Of a DNA stretch of 64,000 nt, positions 34,826-46,749 are shown one piece after another. The stretch spans positions 7,821,755 through 7,885,754 of the forward strand of contig OX104132.1 of assembly GCA_944470555.2 (NCBI GenBank), in the 5' to 3' direction. A model generated the notes under the pieces. The model searched no databases. It saw only the letters and a list, made by a program, of their open reading frames with translations, and was not told the DNA's origin. The translations under genes and the position numbers were made by a program. Numbering within the stretch: position 1 is the first letter of the stretch; each line of letters begins with the position of its first letter. The stretch comes from Heterobilharzia americana (lineage: Eukaryota; Platyhelminthes; Trematoda; Strigeidida; Schistosomatidae).

Positions 34826-36875
34826 TATGTATGCTTAACATGTATAGAAACCCAGCACCTATTCATGACTGGTCACAAAATTATTGGTGACTTTTTCAAT
34901 GGTTTCACATAACTTCAATCCAAAGTAAACAAATGTAAACTGAAACACTGGGTCCATCACATACAAGTTGTATATTTTCAGAAGGTAATAAATAGGACTC
35001 TTTGCCCAACCTAGACAACTTGACCTAGTATACTAGTAATTGTTTATTAATATTACCATTAAACTGATGTATAAATGATATGAATACGATTGATCTTCAA
35101 GAATGATACGTGAGACAGCAAGGTGAAAGAAGGAAGTAGTAAATCAAGCTGCAAGCTAAGAAACACTGCAGATTTTCTTTTTACCGTTTTGAGGCTTTTC
35201 ATTTGTGATCATCAAGGACTGGGTTGGAGATAAATATCCTGCAACTCTAATGGACAATTTCGAAGTGTGAAATCGGCCAAGAGGAATGAGTGGATGGATA
35301 TCAATGGATGACATGGAATAATGTTCATTGTATATGGTGAGTTAACCAACTGATAAAGCTATGGTGACTGCATCGAGTTCTCTGGATAGATTGTTGATTG
35401 GGGTCCCTGAAAGTGAAATGATTGACCATAAAAAGACATACTACAGTCGGTACTGGTCTTCGTTTATTAAGTATCTTGGTATAACTGGTTTGTTAAAGTT
35501 TTTTGGTGACCTGATTGTCAAACGTTTGAATAAGGTCGATTTCAACTGACTGATATCCTTTCTTGTCTTAGAGAAATTCTTTCGCCTTTTTAATGTAGTC
35601 TTTTTTCCTATGACTATTATAATACACCCTTGGTCTATCCAGAGTACAACAGTACAGTTCATATATCTGAACATTTTTTAACACCTTTAGTTCATAAGTG
35701 ATCAAATGACTGTAATGTTTCATTTGTCTGGTCACCAGTAATCATGCCAAGCATTTGACAAAGGAAATTACACTCAACTGAGCGACAAAGTGCCTGAAGC
35801 AAGAAGCCATCCTTCTAGCTTGAAATTACGCTAAAAGTCATGTATATGCGTAAATGAAAAGTTTCGTATCCACCTGATACTTGACAGTTTCTCCAGCTGA
35901 CGTAAGTGAGTGGTGAGAACTTCTTTGAAACGAAGCAGCTCCCTACAAACCACCGGGACATTTATTATTATGAGTTGGTTCAAGGCAATAGACAGGAAGC
36001 CCTGCTCAACCTAAGTTTCGTTCTTATTAGCGCTGGTCAGCAAGACGTATCTGTAACTGCCATGATTGGTAGTGTGACCTAACAGTCTACAAGTGACACT
36101 AGCCTAGGAGCCTACGAGTGACACGAAACTAAATCGCGAAGGAAACGACTCTAACACTAATCAGAATGTTAACCACCACTACAACAATACCACCAACACA
36201 CGAAGACAAGAAGAGAAGATGGACAGTTGACGGAGGGCTTATACTGTTTCAACAACAGTCAAGACAGTTGAGAGTGATCCTGAATATACACATTTCTAAA
36301 CGACCTTGACAACACTAAATTCATACTTCGGTAAAAAGAATTAACAACCAATAAGAGTGCAGTCCTCAGAGCGATGGGAAAAGAAAAACTAGCAACTGTG
36401 TGAAAATAGCAATGATGAGTTATTGTAAAGTTTCGGGCAAAAATTATACAAACTTAGAGGTATATAGCAGTAACCTCGAAGGAAGTGATGTCTCCTCTGA
36501 ACTCGCGTCACACAGTGTTGCGGTCAGCGGTGTCAATACTACTTTGAACAAAACTGAAACCATTTGTGAAGTGTCCGATTTTATTTCCTGATGTGTGACT
36601 AGTGCCTCATGAATGCATTCGAATCTGCCTCTTGACTCGGAAAATTATGTCATCCATCAAAAATAATTTCAGTCAAAATTTGATGTTTTCTGGAGAGTAA
36701 AATTACATTTCAAGGCAAAGCTAAATCATAATTTTCCCTACTTTGGATAAAGTAGTAGATTTTGGATTATCCAATCACCTTTATAGCATATGAAAGTCAT
36801 GTTGAGCTGTTTGACCCAGAATAGCAACGGAGATTACCCGTGCCAAACAACAACTGATACCTGTTGCACAAGCAA
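34826..36875. other. No gene recognised (34.8-36.9 kb)
   Basis: AT-rich sequence with short frames only. Parts may be further Penelope debris (for example near 34850-34990), but no diagnostic motif was found. A short duplication (agtgacac..agcctaggagcctacgagtgacac) lies near 36090-36125. Confidence 0.4.
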
Positions 36876-36879
36876 TGTC

Positions 36880-37145
36880 TCTCATACCCCAGTAGTGCAG
36901 TGGATAATGCACTGGCGTTTGGAACTATAAGTGTTGGGTTCGAGACTCAAAGGAAATACCACCGCTCGATGAGGTTCAGATACATCCAGCTGACGAGTCA
37001 GTTCCAAATAGGACGTCACCTGCGTCAAGCTGGATTCTGTGTTGCTAACTACTAGGCACACTGCAACATAATGATTATTCAGGTAGTGACGAAGAATCCA
37101 CATAGGAGCCTATCTGCAAACAGAGGTCAAGTAATTCGATCCAGT
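36880..37145 (+). mobile_element. SM-alpha-like hammerhead SINE, type A copy 1
   Basis: A tRNA-like head has an A box (agtgcagtggataatgc, near 36892-36908) and a B box (gggttcgagactc, near 36936-36948). A hammerhead segment follows at 36983-37036: ATCCAG, intact CTGACGA, stem II GTC..GAC with an enlarged loop, then GTCA where GAAA is required, GCGTC and AGCTGGATTC, which re-pairs with ATCCAG as stem I. The architecture is that of the S. mansoni SM-alpha retroposon. The GAAA change predicts no cleavage. Confidence 0.7.
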
Positions 37146-37284
37146 ATAGCAACAGTATAACAACAGGTTAGATATGCTATATCTCGGTCATATTTTACAT
37201 AAAAGTCGGGCCAAGTTTCACTGCGTGTAACCAAGTGGATATATATTTTATATTTTTATATAGCTTACAAAAATCACAAAACTC

Positions 37285-40170
37285 GCTGATGTGTTTGAAC
37301 CTAGCAAGGCTGCCCAGATTGGAAAAGGGATGAGGAGGTATGGCATGGAAGTGTTTTGAATCTCCGAAAGTAGATGGAATGGAGGTGGACTCTCCCAACT
37401 GTCAACTGGAGAGTCAATAATCTACTCCGGTCACCCAGACGACAATCACAAGCACACTGAGTTTTGGAGTGGTTATCGTGATGTCCCCAAGAGTATCAAA
37501 GGCCCTCATGCAATGGGAACCAATCTCCTCCTGCAGCATCATGACGGCAAGATTCAACTCAAAAGGAAGGAGAGTGACAATAATACAATGGTACGCTAAG
37601 CACCTACAAATAATGCAGATCAAGTGAAGGAGGAGGAGTTGTACAGATAACTGCACTCAGTACTGGACAAGACCCTAACCCAGATGGCGGCATCAAAATT
37701 CTAATAGGTGACATGTCTTACTGCCAAACTGGGAGCAGACAACAGAGGAAGAGAACCAATCATGGGTCGGGAGGCACTCGGTGAAATGAATGAGAATGGA
37801 GAACTCTGCGAAGACTTCTACGCCTTTAATACTTCGATAATTTGAGGCAGGGTGTACAAACACAAGGATATTCACAAAGCGACATGGGTTCAATTTCACC
37901 GGATCGACACACTACACTAAAAATCAGATCGACTTCATCTCAACGTGAAGAAAGTGGAGACGCAGCCCACTGGACACAAGATCAAGAAGGGAGCAGATGT
38001 AGGTTCATACCATCAGACTATCTAGTGCAAGGAGCCTTCAAAATCAAGTTGAAAGCCTTCAAAGAAGCTGGTGATAGACCACAGTTCAAGTTCAACACCT
38101 AGAACAGAAAGTGAACTGAAGGACAAGAATACAAATGATATCTTCACGTCAGCTATCAGGAAAATGTGGGAGACATTATGCAGCATCCCTGAAAGATCGA
38201 GCGTGGGGGACACTGGAACTCTTTGAGGCTATGTGGAAAGAAACCTGCATAACCGTGTTAGGAAGGAAGAAGAAGAAGCAAGACAAGGAATGGATCTCAA
38301 TGGACACATGGAAGCTAATAGAGGAGGGAGAGGAAGATGGTGAAACCGAAGATGAACCAGTGTAGTGCAGGGATGAACAACGAAAAAAGGAACTGGATAA
38401 AACCCATAAAACACAACACTGGACAAGGAAGTGAAGAAGAGTGTGCGCAAAGACAAAAAAGACACTTCTACGAAACATTGGCAAGTGAAGCCGAACAGGC
38501 TGCTGGTAGGAGAGACAGAGACCTAACCAGGTTACTATCTGGGAAGAGATCAACGCAGATGAAACCAACGAAAGATAGTGAAGGAAACTTAGTTATCTCA
38601 AAAGAGGAGAAACAAAGGAAACGATGAGCTGGCCACTTCAAAAAACTCTTGAATCGACCACCATCACCACCACCATCTGCAACTCATCCAGAAATACCAC
38701 CAACACCCGCAGAACTACCAGAGAACACAAGTCCTCCGACAAAAGGTAAAGTCCCGAAAGTAGCATCATTCTGGAGAGACTAAACAATGCTCTCGATTCA
38801 AAACAACGACCGGAACAGTCTGGCTACAGGAAGTACATATCAAATTTAAACTCTACGCATCATCATTGAACAGGGCATAGAATTTCAGCCAACTCCACTC
38901 CACCTTAACTTCATAGACTTTGTACAGGCCTTCGACGGTGTCGACCGAGAAGTAATTAGGCAGGCATATCCTTCAACACTACGGTTTTAGTGCTACAAGC
39001 GCTTATCAATCTCACTCAACAGCTATATGAAGACGCCACGTGGCAAGTGATTGACAATCGAAAGCTCAGTGATGCCTTTGAAGTAAAATGAAGACAGGAG
39101 TAAGACATGCTTGACTACTATCACCGATAATCTTCCTGCTTGTGGTCGACTCGGATGGACTGGATCATGCAAGAAAGTGTGACGAGCGAGAAGATAGTCA
39201 TTCGCTGTTTGACCGATGAAAAGACCTTAGAAGATTTGAATTTCGCCGATGATGATTTATGTCTAGTGTCTACTGTCACACAAACTCGAAGATCTACGGG
39301 CGAAAACTAACAATCTAACAGAAAAGGCTGGGCATCGAAGATGGGGCTTCTTTCACGTGAACAAAGAGAAGAGGGAGGTGGTGCAGATACCCAACCAACA
39401 ACAACAAGCACCAATCACCACGAACTAGAGAAATCTAAAGGAAGTTGTCTCATTCACCTACCTAAATTCCTACCTGTCTGCCTACCTACCTACCTACTTA
39501 CCTACCTACCTACCTAGGCAGCATCGTTCCAACTACAGGTAACATAGATGAGAATGTCAAAGCCAGCATTGGAAAGACAGCAAGATAGGCTTTCCTTCAT
39601 CAACCTGAAATCAGTGTGGAGATCTGCTGCACTGCACTTAGAATAGAGCGTGAAGAAAATCAGGATTTTCAACAGTAATTCAGTCAAGTCAGTGCTTCTG
39701 TGTGATGGTAGAGAGACTTGACGCGTTACGAAAAGCATTTCCAACAAACTACAGACACACATCAACAGCTGCCATCTGCGATCACTCCATACTGAAGATC
39801 AGATGGCATGAAAGAACAAGCGACATGTAACTCTGGCTGGAAATGAACCAACTAAGAACCCATCACCCAACAAATATGCAGAAGAAGCAAGTGGAGATGG
39901 ATTGGATTGGGCATACACTGAGAAAACCGCTCGGGGACATCACGTGTCAAGCTAGGCCCTCTAGTGGAATCCAAAGGGGAAACGACGAGTTGGGCGTCGG
40001 AGGCGATGGTGACATGTTGGAGATTATATGAGGAAGAAATGAAAGCTTGTGGGCAGTGGTGGAGCCAGGTAGAAAATAGTGTAGAGAAGAGAGCGAAACG
40101 GTGACATGCTACTGAAGCCCTATATCCATTAAGAACACAAGGGACAAATAATAATATAATAATAAATGTC
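37285..40170 (+). mobile_element. SR2-like RTE LINE copy, 5'-truncated and worn
   Basis: From gaacctagcaaggctgcccagatt (37300) this aligns with the endonuclease of the element at 22389-25704. Recognisable pieces include the GESIIYSGH region (37410), ILIGDMS (37705, catalytic Asn changed to Ser), reverse-transcriptase blocks (38580-39270) with a DFADD-like block near 39243-39255, and the C-terminal block at 39895-40080. It ends in caagggacaaataataatataataataaa, the family tail. Many stops. It carries a (CCTA)n expansion at 39456-39517. Confidence 0.8.
39456..39517 (+). repeat. (CCTA)n microsatellite inside the SR2-like copy
   Basis: About ten CCTA units with a few changes lie exactly where the family has the TYLGS coding block (acctacctaggcagc). 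The expansion of that block destroys the frame. Confidence 0.85.
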
Positions 40171-40654
40171 ACAACTGACATCAGCTACCTCCTAACAGTT
40201 TGGTCTCGATGACGCAATTCCCGCTTGGTATTTCACTGGATAAGCAAGTGGATCACATTCAAATCTGTTATGTAATTCATGTGTAGTTTTGTTTGTTCAA
40301 ACAATAAAACAGTTATACTACTCACATTGAACCGTGTACATCAAATCTGGTGTCACGACGATAACTTCTAAGGATTTATAACCCGCCCTTTGTTAAACTA
40401 TGATCATAATACTAATGGTTGTAAAAGTTTTAGTGTCATTAATAAACGGATTTTTATGTCTCCCTTTAGTGGTGACTGATTGAACCACGTGATCTTGCCA
40501 ATTCATCGTAACACTGACCTTGCAAGAGATTTGTCTAGCTACATACTTGCCACATCTTGTATCCCCAATCCACCCACATACTGGGTCTTGCAGCCTATAC
40601 TTTCTAAACTCGTACAACAAAATGCAAACCCTAATTCAATTTGTGGATTGTGGG
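40171..40654. other. No gene recognised
   Basis: A 75-codon minus-strand frame (40393-40620) has no family that I recognise. No repeat was seen. Confidence 0.4.
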
Positions 40655-40850
40655 GATATATTGAATTCAGATTGAACTGACATCAACTGGAGAAACAATG
40701 GAAGCCTTGGAGCACTGGACAGCTGTTTCTCCCAAGTATGGGACTCCTCAGCAGTGCGCATCCATAAACTTTCAGGGGATCGAATATAGGACCTTCAGGT
40801 TCCGTGGCCAGCACGTTAACACTGGGTCGGGATACAATGATCCTCATTTC
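40655..40850 (-). mobile_element. Hammerhead SINE, type B copy 3
   Basis: Minus strand. A B-box-like region near 40775-40805 leads into the hammerhead at 40757-40712: GCACTG, CTGAGGA (fits CUGANGA), stem II, GAAA, CAGCTG, the GTC cleavage triplet and CAGTGC. Stem I is six perfect pairs (GCACTG/CAGTGC). All single-stranded core positions fit the consensus. The closing pair of stem II is G-A rather than G-C, which may weaken it. Stem III is the palindrome ACAGCTGT. Confidence 0.7.
40712..40757 (-). ncRNA. Hammerhead ribozyme motif (type I, minimal stem III)
   Basis: All core elements are present on the minus strand: CUGAGGA, GAAA and GUC before the cleavage site, with a six-pair stem I. Weak points are the stem II base pair and the very short palindromic stem III. 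Confidence 0.6.
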
Positions 40851-41164
40851 CGACTTCTATCAATTTACAACAAAGCGCAACTATCACCCAATACTATAAC
40901 TGAGTATTTGTCCTGACGTCCACCAGGTTCTTCCCATCAGTCACGACTTCTCATTGGAACTTCAGGAATCGCCTCTCAAAGCTAGTCACCAATGAGCACT
41001 AGATTAATTCAGTCTGGGATTTGTAGGGACTTATTTATTTCAAGTTGGTACTCATCATCATTTACTCTCAAGCTGTACACCTGTTTATATATATGATATT
41101 TAAAGACTGTGATCCATGAGGAAAATTAAAGGCAAATTGAAATAACAATAATGGTGGCTATTGC
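40851..41164. other. No gene recognised
   Basis: AT-rich flank between SINEs. Confidence 0.4.
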
Positions 41165-41345
41165 AACTCGATGGCCTAGTGGATGAAGTACTGGCTTCTG
41201 AAGCGATCGGTCCTGACCTGGAGTTTTAGTGGAGAAAACATTGCTCATTAGGAAGTAAATACATCCAACTGATGGATCCCGAATAGGACGAAATGCGCAT
41301 CAATATGGTCTCCACCGCTAACTACCATTCATCATTGCCATAAAA
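41165..41345 (+). mobile_element. SM-alpha-like hammerhead SINE, type A copy 2
   Basis: An A-box-like gcctagtggatgaagtac (41175-41192) precedes a degraded B box and a hammerhead-like segment at 41262-41312. That segment has CTGATGG (last A of CUGANGA changed), stem II ATCC/GGAC, GAAA, the palindrome TGCGCA and an ATC triplet. Inactive or weak, by the A9 change. Confidence 0.55.
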
Positions 41346-41504
41346 TTGATAGTGATGTTTATAATAATGTTTCTAGTTTATGACGTAAAGGTTAAATGAT
41401 AATGAAAAGGGGTTACTTAAGATTTTTAAGTCGTTCGTAGGGTGCCCATAGGTTACAAGGAAGTGAAAACATAAAGTCAATAGGCAAGTAAAGGATTATT
41501 GACA

Positions 41505-41640
41505 GTAATGATGGATTGTGGGTATCAGTGGAATCCAGCTTGACTCATGTTTCGTCCTATTTGGGACCCGTTATCTGGATGTACCTGCCTCTTAGTGAGC
41601 AATGCTGTTCCCACTAAGACTCGAATATAACATGAATAAG
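41505..41640 (-). mobile_element. SM-alpha-like hammerhead SINE, type A copy 3
   Basis: Minus strand: ACATCCAG, a degraded first core (ATAACGG), a perfect stem II (GTCCCAAATAGGAC), GAAAC, ATGAGTC, then AGCTGGATTCCACTG (41585-41528). Copy 2 of this type lies about 180 bases away in the opposite orientation, so the two can form a long hairpin. Confidence 0.6.
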
Positions 41641-41819
41641 ACAAATTGAAAATGTTTTGTTAAAAGTCGCAATTATTTAGAAGATTAAATGATGCGACAC
41701 TGAAAACTATTAAATATAAAAATGATAAGGAAAATCTAACAGTACGAAGATTAATCTAACAAAAGGGGAGGCTGAAAAAAGCAAAACTAAATAAACCAAG
41801 ATGAAAACAAGTTAAGGCC

Positions 41820-42130
41820 AAGGTAGAGACAAAGGATGGACATACTTCTTTTATACACAAAGGTTAGGCTTCACTTCAAGGAAAGTCACGGCTTCTGTTG
41901 TTTTTAAAATTTCAAGACGGAGAAAACGGGAGATATTTGAGCGAACTCGATAGACAACCTCAAAATCGTTGTTCGGGTCATTTGGTCGGTTGAAATCGAT
42001 TAAATGTTCAAGGATAGGACTTCTAATGGATTTCCTTTCAGCCTTATAAAACCCGGCTGGAAGATTTTCGATTAAACGTGTTGATAACAGTCTATAACTA
42101 CTTTTGAAGTACCTTGCTCAACAGCAGCAC
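41820..42130 (-). pseudogene. Penelope-like C-terminal fragment
   Basis: Minus-strand reading gives SIRSPILEHLIDF, NDFEVVYRVRSNISRFLRL and AEAVTFLEVKPNLCV, the conserved tail that follows GIY-YIG in Penelope-like elements (HL...h, F.v.yR..S, AEA......P.LC). The GIY-YIG core is not visible upstream. Confidence 0.6.
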
Positions 42131-43145
42131 GTGAACTGGTAGATTCACACTAAGGTCACCTGTCAAGGGATATTGTCTTTTAATCATATGGAGAACAATT
42201 TACTATTAGTAAGGGTCAAATAAAGTTTGTCTACAAAAAATTCTACTAAATGATCAAGAAAAGTGATTTTTCACGATGACTGATGCTACATCACCTCTAA
42301 ATTCCAGATTCATGAACAAAATCTCTTTAGAAACTGAGTTGAAGCCTGGTTTCACATGTCTTTCTCACATAGTCTTACCAAAAAATCGACTAGGATAGTC
42401 GTTTTCCTCAAGCATACCTCTTAAAACGTCAAGCTCAACTTGTACACAGTCTTTGCTAAAAAACATTTCATATTCTATAACTGAGTGAGTGAATGAGGTT
42501 TCTTTTCCTCACGAAACAACCAATTTCATGCACAGAAAATGAGATAATATACACTAAAAAGATTTCATTCAACATAGAATTATTTCTGAAAAATAAGTCA
42601 TACAGAAATAGATGACGGGTCAATCTAAAGCTCTTGAACCGAGTGAGCTTTACAGTAATGCTACAAAATAAATCGTAAGTAAGATATCCTTCAAAATATG
42701 TAAATAAGGCAATGTGACCGATATAACACAGGCGAATAAGAATTCGCTTCGGTATGCAATAAGTGTGCCACTTGGCTGCATAGGCTAAATCATTGTACAG
42801 TAAAGCAAACAGTAGTAGTCAGTCTTGGTTCTCTATGGTAGCGTACTCTGTCTGTTCATCTATCTGGTCTTTTCTGCATCTATTCTTGAAACATACTGCA
42901 CTTTTATCTTTTGTATAATGTGTTTCAAATTGTTTTAGATTATGTTGGAATAAACCCATTCGATCATAGGAAAAGAGACAAGACGGTTGCAGAGGAGGAA
43001 AAAAAATTTTTGTATTAACGAAATCATTCTCGTAACCGTACATTCGTGAACATATAACAGGAAGGGTAGAACATTTCAGAACAATTTCTAGTCAAAATAC
43101 ATTTCATAAAAAACAATGAAAGTTATGTAAATAGTCATTTGGGAT
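42131..43145. other. No gene recognised
   Basis: AT-rich. It may include more Penelope sequence, but no motif supports this. Confidence 0.4.
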
Positions 43146-43375
43146 AGGGAAATAAACAAATGATTATAGAGTGAAATGTAATCTATTTCATAAGAGATTT
43201 ATTTGGAGTGACCAGTCCTTTATGATAATCATGGTAACGAAACAAATTGCACTTACTTCTTCTAAACATACAATGTTGATTTAAACCTTTGAGTTGCTAA
43301 TGCCTCAGCTACTCTGAGATGTATTCCCATCCTTTTCGGATAGCTTGGATCCCAATTTATATCAGATTCTGACGG
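43146..43375 (-). pseudogene. Penelope-like C-terminal fragment, short
   Basis: Minus strand SYPKRMGIHLRVAEALATQRF then KSTLYV is a diverged version of the tail found in the 32-33 kb inverted repeat. Downstream non-coding sequence (gatttatttggagtgaccag.. tatgataatcatgg) also resembles that repeat. Confidence 0.5.
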
Positions 43376-43604
43376 ATTCATTGAAAAGACCCAAGTGCCC
43401 TGAACTTACCAAGTATTCTACTACAGCGGTGAAGACACACTTCTATTTCTTCTTTATCAGGCAGGTTAAGTAGCAGACCACTCAGCAGCTAGCTTTGGAA
43501 CCCCGGATTCAGGATTCATCAGCTAGAAGTTCATGCACCCCAGTGAGTGATGTTTTTCCCACTAACACTCACACCCAAGACCAGTCGCTAAAAACTCTTA
43601 AACG

Positions 43605-43890
43605 TCATCCACTAGGCCACCATGGTACGAGAGCCGCTACCTGGGTAACGCTTTGGCGTTTTAAGTGGTCAGTGCTGGGTTCGAGTTCCAGACGAGAAAC
43701 AACCACTCAGTGGGGTGTAGGTACATCCAGTTTGCGAGTCAGTCCCAAATAAGACGAAACGTGTGTCAAGCTGGGTTCCATTGTTATCCGTCAAGCAAAC
43801 CTCAATATAATGAATATACGGAGAGCATCGAGGCATCAGCATAGGAGCCTATCTGCCAACATACGTCAAGCAATTCGATCTTGTATAACT
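43605..43890 (+). mobile_element. SM-alpha-like hammerhead SINE, type A copy 4
   Basis: A tRNA-like head with B box gggttcgagttcc (43677-43689) is followed by a hammerhead segment at 43722-43782. That segment has ATCCAG, a damaged first core (TTTGCGA), stem II, GAAAC, GTGTGTC and AGCTGGGTTCCA. The 3' part (aggagcctatctgccaac) is shared with copy 1 at 36880-37145. Confidence 0.65.
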
Positions 43891-43949
43891 ACAAGTATGA
43901 ATAAAAAGTGGTTAAGCAGTGTTTACAAGCTGATACATGGTACCATAGA

Positions 43950-45053
43950 AGTACCTGTCTCCACATGATGAAGTAAACTGATTAACACATATTAGTGTTG
44001 CCAAAGGCCTCAGTTTGTTCGTCGCGTACCGAAGAGTGGATTCTGAAATGGTGGAGAATATTTGTAGGTCAGGTGGATAATCTTCGTTGCGTTGTGTCCT
44101 CTGATCTGGGTGGGTGAATCTTTAGGCTCGCACCGTCTCTTTTTAGACAACAGTATCAGCACTAACTTCATTTTGAAATGAGCTGTCAATATCCCTCCGT
44201 GAGCGATTCAGTAGCTCGCCCTGACGAAATGGTTTGTGTTAGGTTGTTTTCTTCTGTTGTTGTGTCACTGACTGCGTAGATTTGTTGGTTGTTTCTCGAC
44301 TTGACCTCTCAATATGTTATTGTTTATCAATATTGTTATTGGTTGATTGGTTGCGTCTATGCCTATGTATCGATTGACTCCTGACTGACTGACTGACCTG
44401 AATGCCAAGCTTCCAGAAATTCTTTGACATCTTTTGTGTTTCCCCTGTCCGAAATTTCTACGTTGTCAAAATTAAATTCATGTCCATAGTTGTTATCCTC
44501 GTGCATTGAAATGAGTGATGAAATGTCGTGTATGACGTTTAATAGCCAGTCGGTGTTCATGTAGACGAAGGTGAAGAGGGAGACCACTTTGTCCAATGTA
44601 GTGTTGACTACAGTTATTGTAGTTGATTTTGTAAATTATGTTTGGTTTGTCTTCTTTGGTTGTTGCATCCTTTGGTCTGCACCTGAGTGTTTGGAGGGAA
44701 TTTGTTGGTTTGTGAGCCACACCAATTCCAAGTGGTTTCAGTAATCTTGTCATGATTTCTGATATATTCTTTATGTATGATAGGGTGATCGGTTTGTTGA
44801 TTTCTGTCGATGGCTTTGTAGTTAATGTTGTACGGGATAGGCATCTTCTGATAAAGTTTCGTGGATAACCATTCTTCTATAGAATAGATATCAAGTAATT
44901 TTCTTCATTTCTCCATTGAGTTGTTGTACTGCACTGTGTTCTCGTTCTTTACCACCGAAGTACTTGGCTCCATAGAAATAAGTAAAACTGAATGACAAAC
45001 ACTGATGTGGCCAAAGGCTTCAGTTTGTTCTTCGCGTATCAAAGAGTGAATTT
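43950..45053 (-). mobile_element. Penelope-like fragment with flanking direct repeats
   Basis: Direct repeats of about 95 bases (43950-44045 and 44960-45053, roughly 75-80% alike by eye, sharing gccaaaggc(c/t)tcagtttgttc) flank a minus-strand GIY-YIG region. Penelope-like elements typically carry such pseudo-LTRs. The spacing (about 1 kb) means most of the element, including the reverse transcriptase, is missing between them. Confidence 0.6.
44363..44850 (-). pseudogene. Penelope-like GIY-YIG nuclease domain
   Basis: Two overlapping minus-strand frames give GVAHKPTNSLQTLRCRPKD then IIYKINYNNCSQHYIGQSG and LRLHEHRLAIKR, which is the Penelope linker and the GIY-YIG core (IYKI..nnC..hYIGQsG..l..R..EH). 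After a frame change, HEFNFDNVEI and VKEFLEAWHS form the family's C-terminus. The catalytic Tyr, Arg and Glu regions are present, but the frame is broken. Confidence 0.7.
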
Positions 45054-45599
45054 ATGATGGAAGAATGTGATTGTGAAATTGTCGGGAGAAAATTTCCTGC
45101 TTATCGACCTTCATATAATGTGTTCCCTATCACCGCACTTGAACTAGAATTTCGGTTGTGTAATTTCTTTTTTGGGACTTTTCATGTACACATTTCTCTT
45201 CATCAACCTTAAAGCACTGATAAAAAACATTAGGGAGGAATAATATTGATCCGTTTTATTATTTCGTAGCTTCTCATCAGCTGCTAACAAACTGGAATAT
45301 TTGCAATAAAAAAATTACACTAAAATATTAGTAGGTTTTAGTTCTGTGAGGTCAGTCGAAACAGGACAACAACATCGCGAAGCGACGAAACTGTGTGACT
45401 TGAAATGACGTCAAGATGTTATGTAATGTCATAAATGCAGCTATTATTGGAACAGTGATTCTCGTAAAATGTAGATGAAAGAAGAGAGATCGAATACTGT
45501 GGAATTTAAAACAAGACATCATATAATTAAATCACTAGGTGAGTTAGCAGTCAGCAGAAAACAAAATGTAATAGTACATAATGAGTGGAACTCAGTAGA
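45054..45599. other. No gene recognised
   Basis: AT-rich with no motif. A chance CTGATGAG..GAAA pattern near 45270 is discussed under rejected items. Confidence 0.4.
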
Positions 45600-45960
45600 T
45601 TAAGATTCGGCTTTCACGTGAAATGATCTAATGACAGGATGATGATGTAATCGAGTAAGTGGCAGATTCATAAAGTAACCACAGGATAGATCCCTTCCGA
45701 ATAATAGAATCTGGTTTCCAACATCTGACTGCAATGGCCTCAGCGAAGCAAAGAAGATTGGAATTAGTCTGTTTGTTTATTATCTGAAAGTATCTGCTTG
45801 ATATCCATTTAATGCTTAGTAACCGAACTGTTGAGAATACTTGCTCAGCTAAATAGTAGACGCTTGGGGACCTTTTCGAAATTCCGAAGGTATGGCTTCG
45901 TTTCTTTTCACTCAGTGTGACTGCTTCAACAAATAAAAGTGAGTGATACACACAACTTGA
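45600..45960 (-). pseudogene. Possible Penelope-like C-terminus
   Basis: The minus-strand frame contains LCFAEAIAVRCWKPDSIIRK, resembling the AEA......P.l..qK end of Penelope-like proteins. It lies about 1.1 kb downstream (on the minus strand) of the reverse transcriptase at 46750-48240, a suitable distance for one element, but no GIY-YIG core is seen between. Confidence 0.4.
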
Positions 45961-46749
45961 GGCAATATATGGAATAAATCTGTAGATTTCTGATTATACC
46001 AATGAGGATTAAGTTCAATAATGTAATGGAAAAACTTGGGCACTGTGGTAGAGTATAATCCCATATTAGGTGGTTGATTTGATTGGTGTAGCACACCGTG
46101 ACACAGTATAATTTACTGGATGACGTTTCGAGTAGAATTTATTGCTCATTTTCATATCATAATAATCATACGACTTTCAAACTTCATTTACATAGTCCAA
46201 CGGTTTTTCATTTGTTAATTTTAATGGTGGCACAATTTTCCAGCCATTTCCAATATCTTGTTACATGTTACATCCTGGTTGATTCAATGAGCAAAGATTA
46301 TCTGATCCATCTCTCTCTCCACCTAACCAGCTACATTAGATTTTAAAATTGTCACTGTATCACACCCACTGTACAGAGTGATTGTGAATCAGTGCATGCA
46401 GCATGATAACCGAGTTTTTCTCTACATTCCTTGTCTTACTAGGGTCTATCATCGTATGTTTCACCAAATTTTTGTGTTTTCCCATTCTGACTGATCCACA
46501 TCGGCTGCTTTGACCGAAATTATTGACCTCAAAATCAATACATGGTATTTGATAGGTTAGGATATTTTGCTTGATTGACTCTACTGCATCTTTTAGCTTA
46601 CAGGTTACTCTCAGAGTTAGTTTATGGGTTTAAATGCCACCCTAATCCCAGCCAGCATTGTTAACAATTCTACGTAAAATTTCCGATATGCCTTATATAT
46701 ACGCCAACATTACAGAGGATATGAATTCCCTCTTAGGATTGTAGCAGTC
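45961..46749. other. Between Penelope pieces, no gene seen
   Basis: Where a thumb and GIY-YIG would be expected if 45600-48240 were one element, only broken frames are found. The minus strand has a GAAACGTC string near 46122-46129 (see rejected items). Confidence 0.4.

Noticed and set aside
45255..45300. CTGATGAG ... CTACGAAAT on the minus strand near 45270, hammerhead-like
   Set aside because: The eight bases between CTGATGA and GAAA cannot form stem II, and no matching stem I or NUH site follows.
46105..46150. GAAACGTC on the minus strand, as in Penelope hammerheads
   Set aside because: No CUGANGA strand is found upstream; only a short GAG/CTC pairing remains. Too degraded to call.
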